From: Novosphingobium sp.
GTDB lineage: Bacteria > Pseudomonadota > Alphaproteobacteria > Sphingomonadales > Sphingomonadaceae
Assembly: GCA_027490345.1 (NCBI GenBank)
Contig: JAIXYF010000218.1
Span: 1 to 6,795, forward strand
Length of the DNA: 6,795 nucleotides
Reading direction: 5' to 3'
Position 1 is the first letter of the stretch. Each line of letters starts with the position of its first letter. This document shows positions 1 through 6,066 of this stretch, piece after piece. The translations under genes were made by a program, and so were the position numbers. Under the pieces are notes generated by a model. It worked only from the letters and a program-made list of their open reading frames with translations. It had not been told where the DNA came from and did no database searches.

Positions 1-780
1 ATCCGCGCCTGCCACGATGGCATCGGCCTGCGCCTTGGCCTCGGCATCGGTGCGCGCCACGATCATGTGCATCAGAGCATAGGTGCCGACCCGCCGGTTG
101 TTCGCCGCGGTCGCCGCCTGCACGTTCTCGACGATGGATTTCAACGCTTCGGGATGAGCGATGACGAAGTTCTGGTCGCCCATCTCGGACGTGAAGGCGA
201 TGCCCTTGGGGCTCTGCCCCGCGCAGACGATGGGAATCTCGCGCTTCGGTTGCGGATAGACGCTGCAGCCATCAAGCGAGAAGAACTCGCCCTTGAAACT
301 TGTTTCCCCGGTGCGCCACAAGTCCTTGAGGATGGTGAGGTATTCGCGCGCATAGTCATAGCGCCGGTCGAAGTACTCATCCCCACGCCACAAGCCCATC
401 TGAGTGTATTCGGGCTTATTCCAGCCCGTCACGATGTTGAGCCCGCAGCGCCCTTCGCTGATATCATCGAGCGTTGAAATCATGCGCGCCACCACGGGCG
501 GATGCGCGCTCAGCAACGTGACGCTGGGGAACAGGCCGATGGTCTTGGTATCCGCCGCCAGCGCCGCCATCAGCGTGAAGCTTTCGAGACAGGCGTCCCA
601 ATAGCCGGTTTCCCCGCCGAAGCCTTTGAACTTCATCATCGAGAGCACGAAATCGAGCCCCACGCGCTCGGCTTCGAGCGAGATCGCCTTGTTGTGCTCG
701 TAAGTCGGCAGATAGACCGGGCTGCCCTTGGAAGGGATGTAGCCATTGCTGCCGTTAGGGAGGAAAACGCCGAACTTCAT
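1..780 (-). CDS. RutA-like FMN-dependent monooxygenase (luciferase-like fold), 3' end cut by window edge
   Basis: The visible 260 residues start MKFGVFLPNGSNGY and stay open to the left edge; RutA proteins run to roughly 360-380 residues, so about 100 are missing. Against E. coli RutA, recalled from memory, the first 120 residues align almost without gaps. Shared blocks include LESFTLMA (65-72), NIVTGW (115-120), KPEYTQMG (122-129) and VCAGQS (185-190). RutA opens the uracil ring using an FMN N5-peroxide, with reduced flavin from a separate reductase; related enzymes such as DszA and HcbA1 cleave other C-heteroatom bonds. Residues I recall as lining the RutA oxygen pocket are present as L46, N115 and W120, with Ser86 replacing Thr. 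An SD-like CGGAG (788-792) lies 7 nt before the ATG. The gene follows the FAD oxidase by 34 nt, suggesting one operon. No flavin reductase or other rut gene is visible, so pyrimidine as substrate is unproven. Family is confident; substrate is unknown. Confidence 0.9.
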   Translation of the reverse strand, partial: MKFGVFLPNGSNGYIPSKGSPVYLPTYEHNKAISLEAERVGLDFVLSMMKFKGFGGETGYWDACLESFTLMAALAADTKTIGLFPSVTLLSAHPPVVARMISTLDDISEGRCGLNIVTGWNKPEYTQMGLWRGDEYFDRRYDYAREYLTILKDLWRTGETSFKGEFFSLDGCSVYPQPKREIPIVCAGQSPKGIAFTSEMGDQNFVIAHPEALKSIVENVQAATAANNRRVGTYALMHMIVARTDAEAKAQADAIVAGAD

Positions 781-814
781 GGCTTTGCTCCGGTGTCTGT
801 GATTAGCTCTGGCC

Positions 815-2431
815 TCAGAGCCCCAGCGCGCCGGGGTTCATCAGCCGCTCTGGGTCTATCACGGCCTTGATGCCCGCGACCACATCTCCCAGCGCAGCGT
901 TGTTCATGATCTCGCGGTAGGGATAATACTTGCCGATCTGCAGGTGCAGGCCGCCCAGCTCGTCAAACAGGTTGCGCAGTTCATCGCGCAAGCCCAGCGC
1001 CACCGCGCGGCGCGCTTCATCCGCCGGAATGTCGCGCCACTTGTCGGCAAATTCGGGCTCGATCAGCGAGAGGCGGAACTCGCCCAACTGGTCGTGCCAG
1101 TAGAAGCTGGGCTCAATCACGAATTCGGGGCCGGAGAAGCAGGTGAGATAGCTGGTCTTGATACCCCACTTTTCCATCAGCGGCTTGCGTTCGGCAAGGA
1201 ACCGTTCGGTCGCCTGCGCGGCCGGGATGGCGCGGGAGAGCGGGAAATAGCCGTGGACCGGAATCCAGATTTCGCCCTGCGAGCCCAGCAGGATCGTGCG
1301 CACCCCGCCAAACGGCGCGTTGCGGAACACGGTCGGGATGGAATTGGCCATCTCGGTGCCGCCTTCATCGGTGCAGATTTCAGCGGCAAGATCCGTGTGT
1401 TCGGCGGCGACCACTTCGGTCAGCGCGTCCAGCGTCATATGCAGCGAATAGGGCACATTTTTCAGGATCTTCTTGCCGCCCAGCGCCACCCGTGCCGCAT
1501 TCTTGAGGCCCTTCAGCCCACCCTTGCGCGCGATCTTGCCGACGAGCGACAGCCCTTCCTCGAACGTGATACCCTGATTTTCGAACCCGGCGTTGTAGTA
1601 GGGATCAAAGCCGTAGCATTCGGATGCAATCCCCAGCCGGGCGATGCGCACTTGCGCGGCCAGCATCGCCTCCAGCGTATCGAACTTGTACGACAGATAG
1701 CCGGTGTGCCCCGCCGCGCGCACCAGCCGCAAGGCCGCCACAGCCTTCACGCCCATCGCGCCGGTATCGGCGGTGAACAGGCCGGTTACGTCCGGGCCGA
1801 AGTGGCGCCAGAAGGGGGTGGAATTCTTGTGCGCCCAGCTGCCCGTGGTCACCACGCGGCCATCGGCGAGCACGACCTTGAGGCCGATCACCGTCTGCGC
1901 TGCGGTGCCGCCGGTGCCCGACCCATGGAACAGGCTGTTTTGCGAAAGCGCACCGCCCACCGTGGCGTAAGCGCCCGAAAGCGGCCCCCAATAAGGCGTG
2001 CGCACGCCGTGCGGAGCAAGCGCTTCGTGGAGGTCCTTCCAGGTGCATCCCGTCTCGACGATCACGTACATGTCGTCGGCGTTGATCTCGACCACACGGT
2101 TCATCTTGCGCATGTCGATCAGCACGCTGCGCTCCCGCTCGGGGCAGTAACCACTCGTGTAGCTCATCCCGCCGCCGCGGGGCACCACGGCAAATCCAGC
2201 ACGCGTGGCGACCCCGACCGCATCGGCGAGCGCTTCCACGCTGGCGGGCTGGAGCACCATCGCCGCCACTTCATGCGGGCGGAAGCTGAGGTCCTGGGAA
2301 TAGAATTCGCGGCTGCCGGTATCGAGCAGCACATTGTCACGGCCGAGGATCTGCTGAAGCTGTTCGACCGTGGCATTGTCGGCCGCCGAAGCGCCGGAAG
2401 AAGTGCCCGATTCGTTGTGCAGACTCGCCAT
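815..2431 (-). CDS. FAD-binding oxidoreductase, VAO/PCMH fold superfamily
   Basis: Probably a soluble flavoprotein oxidase or dehydrogenase of 538 residues. The N-terminal FAD_binding_4 domain spans about 50-240: VVPRGGGMSYTSGY (82-95) is the pyrophosphate loop, followed by GGALSQNSLFHGSGTGG (159-175), VIGLKVVLADGRVV (181-194) and GLFTADTGAMGV (217-228). The C-terminal cap ends in IDPERLMNPGALGL, the usual closing DP..l.NPG motif. Length fits the 4-cresol dehydrogenase/vanillyl-alcohol oxidase/D-lactate dehydrogenase range (about 460-560). The ATG at 2431 was chosen because AAGGAG lies 9 nt upstream; in-frame ATGs at 2455 and 2578 would start at or upstream of the predicted transcription start and lack a good SD. 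No signal peptide is seen. The RxGGH histidine used for covalent flavin attachment in berberine-bridge-type members is Gly88 here. A Lys/Arg-rich segment (299-324) lies in the cap. Phenolic benzyl/allyl carbons or 2-hydroxyacids are possible substrates, not resolved. Confidence 0.9.
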   Translation of the reverse strand: MASLHNESGTSSGASAADNATVEQLQQILGRDNVLLDTGSREFYSQDLSFRPHEVAAMVLQPASVEALADAVGVATRAGFAVVPRGGGMSYTSGYCPERERSVLIDMRKMNRVVEINADDMYVIVETGCTWKDLHEALAPHGVRTPYWGPLSGAYATVGGALSQNSLFHGSGTGGTAAQTVIGLKVVLADGRVVTTGSWAHKNSTPFWRHFGPDVTGLFTADTGAMGVKAVAALRLVRAAGHTGYLSYKFDTLEAMLAAQVRIARLGIASECYGFDPYYNAGFENQGITFEEGLSLVGKIARKGGLKGLKNAARVALGGKKILKNVPYSLHMTLDALTEVVAAEHTDLAAEICTDEGGTEMANSIPTVFRNAPFGGVRTILLGSQGEIWIPVHGYFPLSRAIPAAQATERFLAERKPLMEKWGIKTSYLTCFSGPEFVIEPSFYWHDQLGEFRLSLIEPEFADKWRDIPADEARRAVALGLRDELRNLFDELGGLHLQIGKYYPYREIMNNAALGDVVAGIKAVIDPERLMNPGALGL

Positions 2432-2440
2432 CACGCCATG

Positions 2441-2446
2441 CTCCTT
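2441..2446 (-). promoter_or_regulatory. Shine-Dalgarno of the FAD oxidoreductase
   Basis: On the minus strand AAGGAG sits 9 nt before the ATG at 2431. It is the best ribosome-binding match in the window. It decides the start codon, because it lies inside the reading frame of the longer alternatives that begin at 2455 and 2578. Confidence 0.8.
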
Positions 2447-2462
2447 CACATCCATAAGCAAA

Positions 2463-2490
2463 ATTGTATCCCGAAAGGGCAAGAGCGCAA
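2463..2490 (-). promoter_or_regulatory. Candidate sigma70-type promoter for the FAD oxidoreductase-RutA-like operon
   Basis: Reading the minus strand, TTGCGC (2485-2490) is followed after 16 nt by TACAAT (2463-2468). The -10 box has one mismatch to TATAAT; the -35 box matches only the TTG. Transcription would start near 2456, giving a leader of about 25 nt that contains the AAGGAG and precedes the ATG at 2431. This is inferred from sequence only. Confidence 0.4.
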
Positions 2491-2492
2491 GT

Positions 2493-2509
2493 TTCAATTT
2501 ATCTTCAAT
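2493..2509. repeat. Direct repeat TTCAAT x2 with 11-bp period
   Basis: TTCAAT occurs at 2493-2498 and again at 2504-2509, one DNA helical turn apart. It lies directly upstream of the candidate -35 box of the minus-strand operon, about -37 to -53 from its predicted start. It could be an activator half-site pair or simply part of an AT-rich upstream element. The repeat is short, so chance is possible. Confidence 0.35.
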
Positions 2510-2538
2510 CGAAATTTTGTGCACATTTGTGGTCGATT
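2507..2538. promoter_or_regulatory. Nested inverted repeat, candidate operator in the divergent promoter region
   Basis: The perfect 8-bp palindrome TGTGCACA (2518-2525) lies between the inverted arms AATCGA (2507-2512) and TCGATT (2533-2538). The two centres differ by only 1 bp (2521.5 and 2522.5). It lies between divergent genes, about 65 bp upstream of the predicted start of the minus-strand transcript, where activators often bind. No regulator gene is visible in the window, so the binding protein is unknown. Confidence 0.4.
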
Positions 2539-2614
2539 TGACCGGAGGAGCCTTGCTGCGGGCTGTTTTGGTATGCATCCTGCCGCTTGCGACGTTTCAG
2601 CAAGACCCAGTGTG

Positions 2615-2620
2615 AAAGGA
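2615..2620 (+). promoter_or_regulatory. Shine-Dalgarno of the SDR gene
   Basis: AAAGGA lies 8 nt before the ATG at 2629. It supports that ATG over an in-frame TTG at 2587, which would add 14 residues before the first strand of the Rossmann fold. Confidence 0.65.
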
Positions 2621-2628
2621 TCAACCGC

Positions 2629-3378
2629 ATGCGTGCAGCTTTGGTTTCGGGAGCAGGAATCGGCATCGGCGCGGCCACCGCGAAAATTCTCGGCCGCGAA
2701 GGGTATCACGTGATGGTCAGCGACATTCTGGCCGAGGAAGGCGAGGCAGTTGCCGCCGAGATACGGAGCGCTGGCGGATCAGCCGAATATGTGGCGCTCG
2801 ATGTTGGCGACACAGACGCCTGCAACGCGGTAATTGCGGACATCGATGCACGATTTGGCACCCTTTCAGCGCTGGTGGCCAATGCCGGCATCGCGCCGCG
2901 CGCGGCCTATCCCATCCTGACGGACGAGAAATGGGACGAAGTGCTGAACGTGAATCTCAAAGGCCAGCTGCGGCTGATCCGCGCCGCCGCCCCGGCCATG
3001 AGCGCGCGGCGGGAAGGCGCGATTGTCTGCGTGTCTTCCATCGCCGGAGCCGCGGTCGGCTGGGACGACCACTGGCACTACTCTGCCGCGAAGGCGGGGA
3101 TCACCGGCATGGTGAAAGCATCTGCATGCGCGCTGGCCGCAGACAACGTGCGCGTGAACGCCGTGGCGCCGGGCTTTATCCGCACAGCGCAGATCCTCTC
3201 AGCGGAAAACTCGCTCGGGCCGGAAGGGCTAGCGGCGGCGGAAACAACCGTGCCCTTGCGCCGCGCCGGACATGCGTCCGAGATCGGCGAAGTTATTGCC
3301 TTCCTGCTCTCAGACAAGGCCAGCTACATTACCGGGCAGACCATCGTCGTAGATGGTGGGCTGACCGTCGCGCTCTGA
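2629..3378 (+). CDS. Classical short-chain dehydrogenase/reductase (SDR), FabG-like
   Basis: A 249-residue NAD(P)(H)-dependent oxidoreductase of usual classical-SDR length. The cofactor loop is SGAGIGIG (7-14), with Ser in place of the usual Thr of TGxxxGxG. Asp32 at the end of strand 2 suggests NAD(H) over NADP(H). Further motifs are D58, the NAG of VANAG (85-87), the helix-4 Asn of NVNLKG (N109), Ser137, and the catalytic YSAAK (Tyr151, Lys155). PGFIRT (181-186) and the closing ITGQTIVVDGG are typical. The segment before the catalytic Tyr, GWDDHWH (144-150), is unusually aromatic, acidic and His-rich and may shape the substrate pocket. The gene is divergent from the FAD oxidase across a 197-nt control region and convergent with the TonB receptor. 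Oxidation of an alcohol, or reduction of a ketone, made by the neighbouring flavoenzymes is a reasonable but unproven role. Confidence 0.93.
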   Translation: MRAALVSGAGIGIGAATAKILGREGYHVMVSDILAEEGEAVAAEIRSAGGSAEYVALDVGDTDACNAVIADIDARFGTLSALVANAGIAPRAAYPILTDEKWDEVLNVNLKGQLRLIRAAAPAMSARREGAIVCVSSIAGAAVGWDDHWHYSAAKAGITGMVKASACALAADNVRVNAVAPGFIRTAQILSAENSLGPEGLAAAETTVPLRRAGHASEIGEVIAFLLSDKASYITGQTIVVDGGLTVAL

Positions 3379-3411
3379 AGCGCCCCCTCCTGGTCAGGCG
3401 CAAACGGGCAC

Positions 3412-3455
3412 AAAAAACCGGGCCATGCATCGCTGCATGGCCCGGTTATTTTTTG
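3412..3455. terminator. Bidirectional intrinsic terminator between SDR and TonB receptor genes
   Basis: A perfect 14-bp inverted repeat, AACCGGGCCATGCA (3416-3429) and TGCATGGCCCGGTT (3434-3447), encloses the 4-nt loop TCGC. On the plus strand it is followed by ATTTTTT. On the minus strand the run of A at 3412-3417 gives a matching T tract. It therefore fits Rho-independent termination of both convergent transcripts, 37 nt after the SDR stop and just after the receptor stop. Confidence 0.92.
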
Positions 3456-3472
3456 TCAGTTCAAGCGTGCGT

Positions 3473-5998
3473 TCAGAACTTGAACGTACCCTCGACACCG
3501 ATGGTGCGCAGCGCACCCGGAGCGACGAACGCACCGCCGAATTCCGGCGCCACGATCACTTCGGCCAGATAGCGCTTCTTGGTGACGTTGTTGGCGAAGG
3601 CCACCAGCGACCAGTGATCACCCTTCAGACCGCCGCGCAGGTTGAGGATGCCAAAGGCATCGCGCTGGCTGTTGGTGTAGTTCGCGCCCAGATTGAAGAT
3701 CGTCGGAACATTGTTGTTCTGGACGGTGTGGAAGAACGTCGGACCGGTCACGCGGTAGTCGGCGCGCAGCAGCAGGCCGAGGCTATCGGTCAGCGGGCCA
3801 TCATACTGGCCGCCAAGGTTGAGGGTGTACTTCGAGGTCGCTGGCGCCTCATTGCCCACGGTGTAGGGGCGCGCTGCGTTCTTCTTGATTTCGCTGTCGG
3901 TGTAGTTTGCCGAACCGAAGATCGAGAAGCCCTTGTAGATGCGCGCGTTGAACGAGCCTTCGATGCCCTTGAAGGTGACCTTGTCGATGTTGGACACGAC
4001 GCGGAGCAGACCGAAGGGACCGACGAAGAATTCGAAGAACTGCGAATCGCGGACGTTGGTGTGGTAGGCCGCAAGTTCGAAGCTCACGCCCGGGGTGATG
4101 TTGCCCTTCACGCCAACTTCGAACGAGCTGGAAATTTCCTTCCGATAGTCGTCGAAGATCGTCAGCCCCGCGCCGATCCCGGCGTTGAAGAAGCCGTTGA
4201 CGATGGCCGCCGAACCAGCGTTGTTGAAACCGCCCGTCTTGAAGCCGATACCCCAGTTGGCGAACAGGCTGATATCGTCGGATGCGGCATAGGACACCGA
4301 CAACTTGGGCTGGAAATGCTTGTAGGTCGCTTCACGCGGGGCAAGCACGCCGCTCGGGTTGTACACCGGATCAAGCCCAGGGTTGAGGAAGTAGTTGGCC
4401 GGGGTGTCGGCCGTACCGTTCGGGTTGCCGGTCAGCACGTTGCCCACCCAGCGGGTGCGGCGGCCTGTCGGGATGCCATTAACCGTGGAGCGCTGTTCGA
4501 TATCGAAGCGGCCAGCGGCGCTGATCTTCAGCTTGTCGGTGGGCTTAAACTCGAGCGAGCCGAACATAGCGTAGACATTGGTCTTGAAGGTATCTTCTGC
4601 CAGTGCCTCAGTCGGGTTGCGGGCATCAGTGGTGTAGCACTGACGGATCACGCCCTGCCCGGTGTCGACGCCGAGGTTGTTGCAGTTAAAGCGGTCGATG
4701 TTGAGGTAGTAACCGCCCAGCGACCAGGTCAACGCGTTGCCTGCATCACCAGCAATGCGCAGTTCGGCTGAAATGTCCTTCTGATCGCGCTGCTGATACT
4801 GCGAGCCATCGCAGGTGACCGGCGAATAGGGATTGAGGAACACGGCCGGGTTGCCAACATCGACGCCGAACGGCGCCTGCACCGGGAAACCCTTGAGCGC
4901 GGCAGCGCTGGCGATGCAGCTCGGCTCGTTGTTGAAGAAGCCGAACGTGCCGCTGGTGCCATCGGCGAAGAAGTCGTTCTTGGTATCGCTGTAGGACACA
5001 TAGCCCGTCAGCTTGATCGTATCGGTCAGCGTCTGGGCCAGACGGATCGAGGCTTCGACCGAGCGCTGGTTGTTTTCCGGATTGATATTGCGCGCGAACA
5101 CAAACTGGTGATCGTTCGCGTCGATATTGAACACCGGCGCGTTGAACGCCGCTGCCAGGCCGGGCAGCTGGAAAATGGCGTTGAAGCCAATGGCTGCACC
5201 CTTCAGCTTGCTATAGCGCGCCTTGATATCGATCTCGGTGTCGCTGCTGGGCGTAAACAGCAAGCGGCCGTTGATGTTGAAGCGCTCGTTGTCGTCAACC
5301 GAAGCGGCGATGCCGGGCGCCTGATTGGGATAGGTCGTGCCGTAGAGCGCGGTGGTCTGGAAGGTATCACGGTAGAACCCGTCGGTGGTTGCATACTCGC
5401 CATTGAGCACGAACCCGACGTTCGAACCGAGCGGGCCGCTGATCACAGCAGCACCGGCGAAGGTGTTGTTGTTGGCACCCGAAAGGCGGCCCGAAACCTC
5501 GAGCTTGTCGCCCGGCTTCTTCGTGGCGATCACGATAGCACCGGCGACCGCACTACGGCCGTAATAGGCGCCCTGCGGCCCTTTGAGAATTTCGATCTGC
5601 TTCAGCGCACCCTGATCCTGCGCGAGCAGCGCGGTGTTGGACTTCAGCACGCCATCGACAACCAGTGCGACGTTGTTTTCACCGTCACGCGCACCGTTGA
5701 TGCCGCGGATCGCGATCTGGGTATCGCCAGCTTCGACCACACCGGTGACGATGGTCACGCCCGGGGTCAGCTGCACATAATCAGCAGCAACGCGCGCGCC
5801 GGTGTTGGCAATCGCGGCGGCGGTGATGACGGTGACCGATGCCGGCACGTCCTTCAGCTTTTCGTCTTCGCGCCGGGCAGTCACCACGATTTCTTCGGCA
5901 GCTGCGGCTTCCTGCGGCGCGGCCTGGGCAAATGCGGACATCGGCGCAAGCGCAGACACGGCAACCGAGCTCAGGATCAGATACTTGGTCATTCTCAT
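3473..5998 (-). CDS. TonB-dependent outer-membrane receptor
   Basis: An 841-residue active-transport receptor that would bring a ligand into the periplasm using TonB-ExbB-ExbD energy. Residues 1-24 form a signal peptide (KY, then a hydrophobic stretch, then SAFA before Gln25). EEIVVTAR (35-42) is the TonB box region. The plug spans about 47-160 and includes IAIRGIN (96-101), VDGV (114-117) and LKGPQGAYYGRSAVAGAI (138-155). The rest is the 22-strand barrel, ending in GTFKF with the C-terminal Phe expected for BAM-dependent insertion. The only four cysteines, C361, C396, C439 and C454, form two close pairs. The GGGGG run (6004-6008) is a plausible ribosome site 5 nt before the chosen ATG; Met3 is an alternative. 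The gene follows the racemase-like gene by 68 nt with no clear promoter between, suggesting co-transcription. No FecA-like N-terminal signalling domain is present. The ligand is unknown; sphingomonad paralogs often import aromatic or plant-derived compounds. Confidence 0.95.
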   Translation of the reverse strand: MRMTKYLILSSVAVSALAPMSAFAQAAPQEAAAAEEIVVTARREDEKLKDVPASVTVITAAAIANTGARVAADYVQLTPGVTIVTGVVEAGDTQIAIRGINGARDGENNVALVVDGVLKSNTALLAQDQGALKQIEILKGPQGAYYGRSAVAGAIVIATKKPGDKLEVSGRLSGANNNTFAGAAVISGPLGSNVGFVLNGEYATTDGFYRDTFQTTALYGTTYPNQAPGIAASVDDNERFNINGRLLFTPSSDTEIDIKARYSKLKGAAIGFNAIFQLPGLAAAFNAPVFNIDANDHQFVFARNINPENNQRSVEASIRLAQTLTDTIKLTGYVSYSDTKNDFFADGTSGTFGFFNNEPSCIASAAALKGFPVQAPFGVDVGNPAVFLNPYSPVTCDGSQYQQRDQKDISAELRIAGDAGNALTWSLGGYYLNIDRFNCNNLGVDTGQGVIRQCYTTDARNPTEALAEDTFKTNVYAMFGSLEFKPTDKLKISAAGRFDIEQRSTVNGIPTGRRTRWVGNVLTGNPNGTADTPANYFLNPGLDPVYNPSGVLAPREATYKHFQPKLSVSYAASDDISLFANWGIGFKTGGFNNAGSAAIVNGFFNAGIGAGLTIFDDYRKEISSSFEVGVKGNITPGVSFELAAYHTNVRDSQFFEFFVGPFGLLRVVSNIDKVTFKGIEGSFNARIYKGFSIFGSANYTDSEIKKNAARPYTVGNEAPATSKYTLNLGGQYDGPLTDSLGLLLRADYRVTGPTFFHTVQNNNVPTIFNLGANYTNSQRDAFGILNLRGGLKGDHWSLVAFANNVTKKRYLAEVIVAPEFGGAFVAPGALRTIGVEGTFKF

Positions 5999-6066
5999 GC
6001 TTACCCCCTGTTTGTTTCTTGCATTCTCTGGCCTGGAACCCTCGGCCCGTTGATCTTCGCGGCGCC

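Noticed and set aside
67..870. Plus-strand open frames opposite the RutA-like gene
   Set aside because: They overlap a frame with a continuous RutA-type match, and the translations are low-complexity.
2538..2577. Plus-strand promoter for the SDR using TTGACC (2538-2543)
   Set aside because: The -35 match is good, but no acceptable -10 box lies 16-18 nt downstream; TATGCA at 2572-2577 is 28 nt away. The SDR promoter was left uncalled.
2587..2628. N-terminal extension of the SDR from an in-frame TTG at 2587
   Set aside because: The extra 14 residues have no SDR counterpart, and the good Shine-Dalgarno serves the ATG at 2629.
944..2713. Plus-strand open frame of 589 codons opposite the FAD oxidoreductase
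   Set aside because: It is antisense to a gene with clear family motifs. The translation is Arg/His/Gly-rich with no recognisable domain. Long antisense frames are common opposite GC-rich genes with biased third positions.
3425..4771. Plus-strand open frame of 448 codons opposite the TonB receptor
   Set aside because: It begins inside the terminator hairpin and is antisense to a complete, well-supported receptor. It shows no domain and is a codon-bias shadow.
5999..6066. Separate promoter or regulatory RNA between the racemase-like gene and the receptor gene
   Set aside because: Only 68 nt are available. I see no convincing -35/-10 pair, and only short GGCC self-complementarity.
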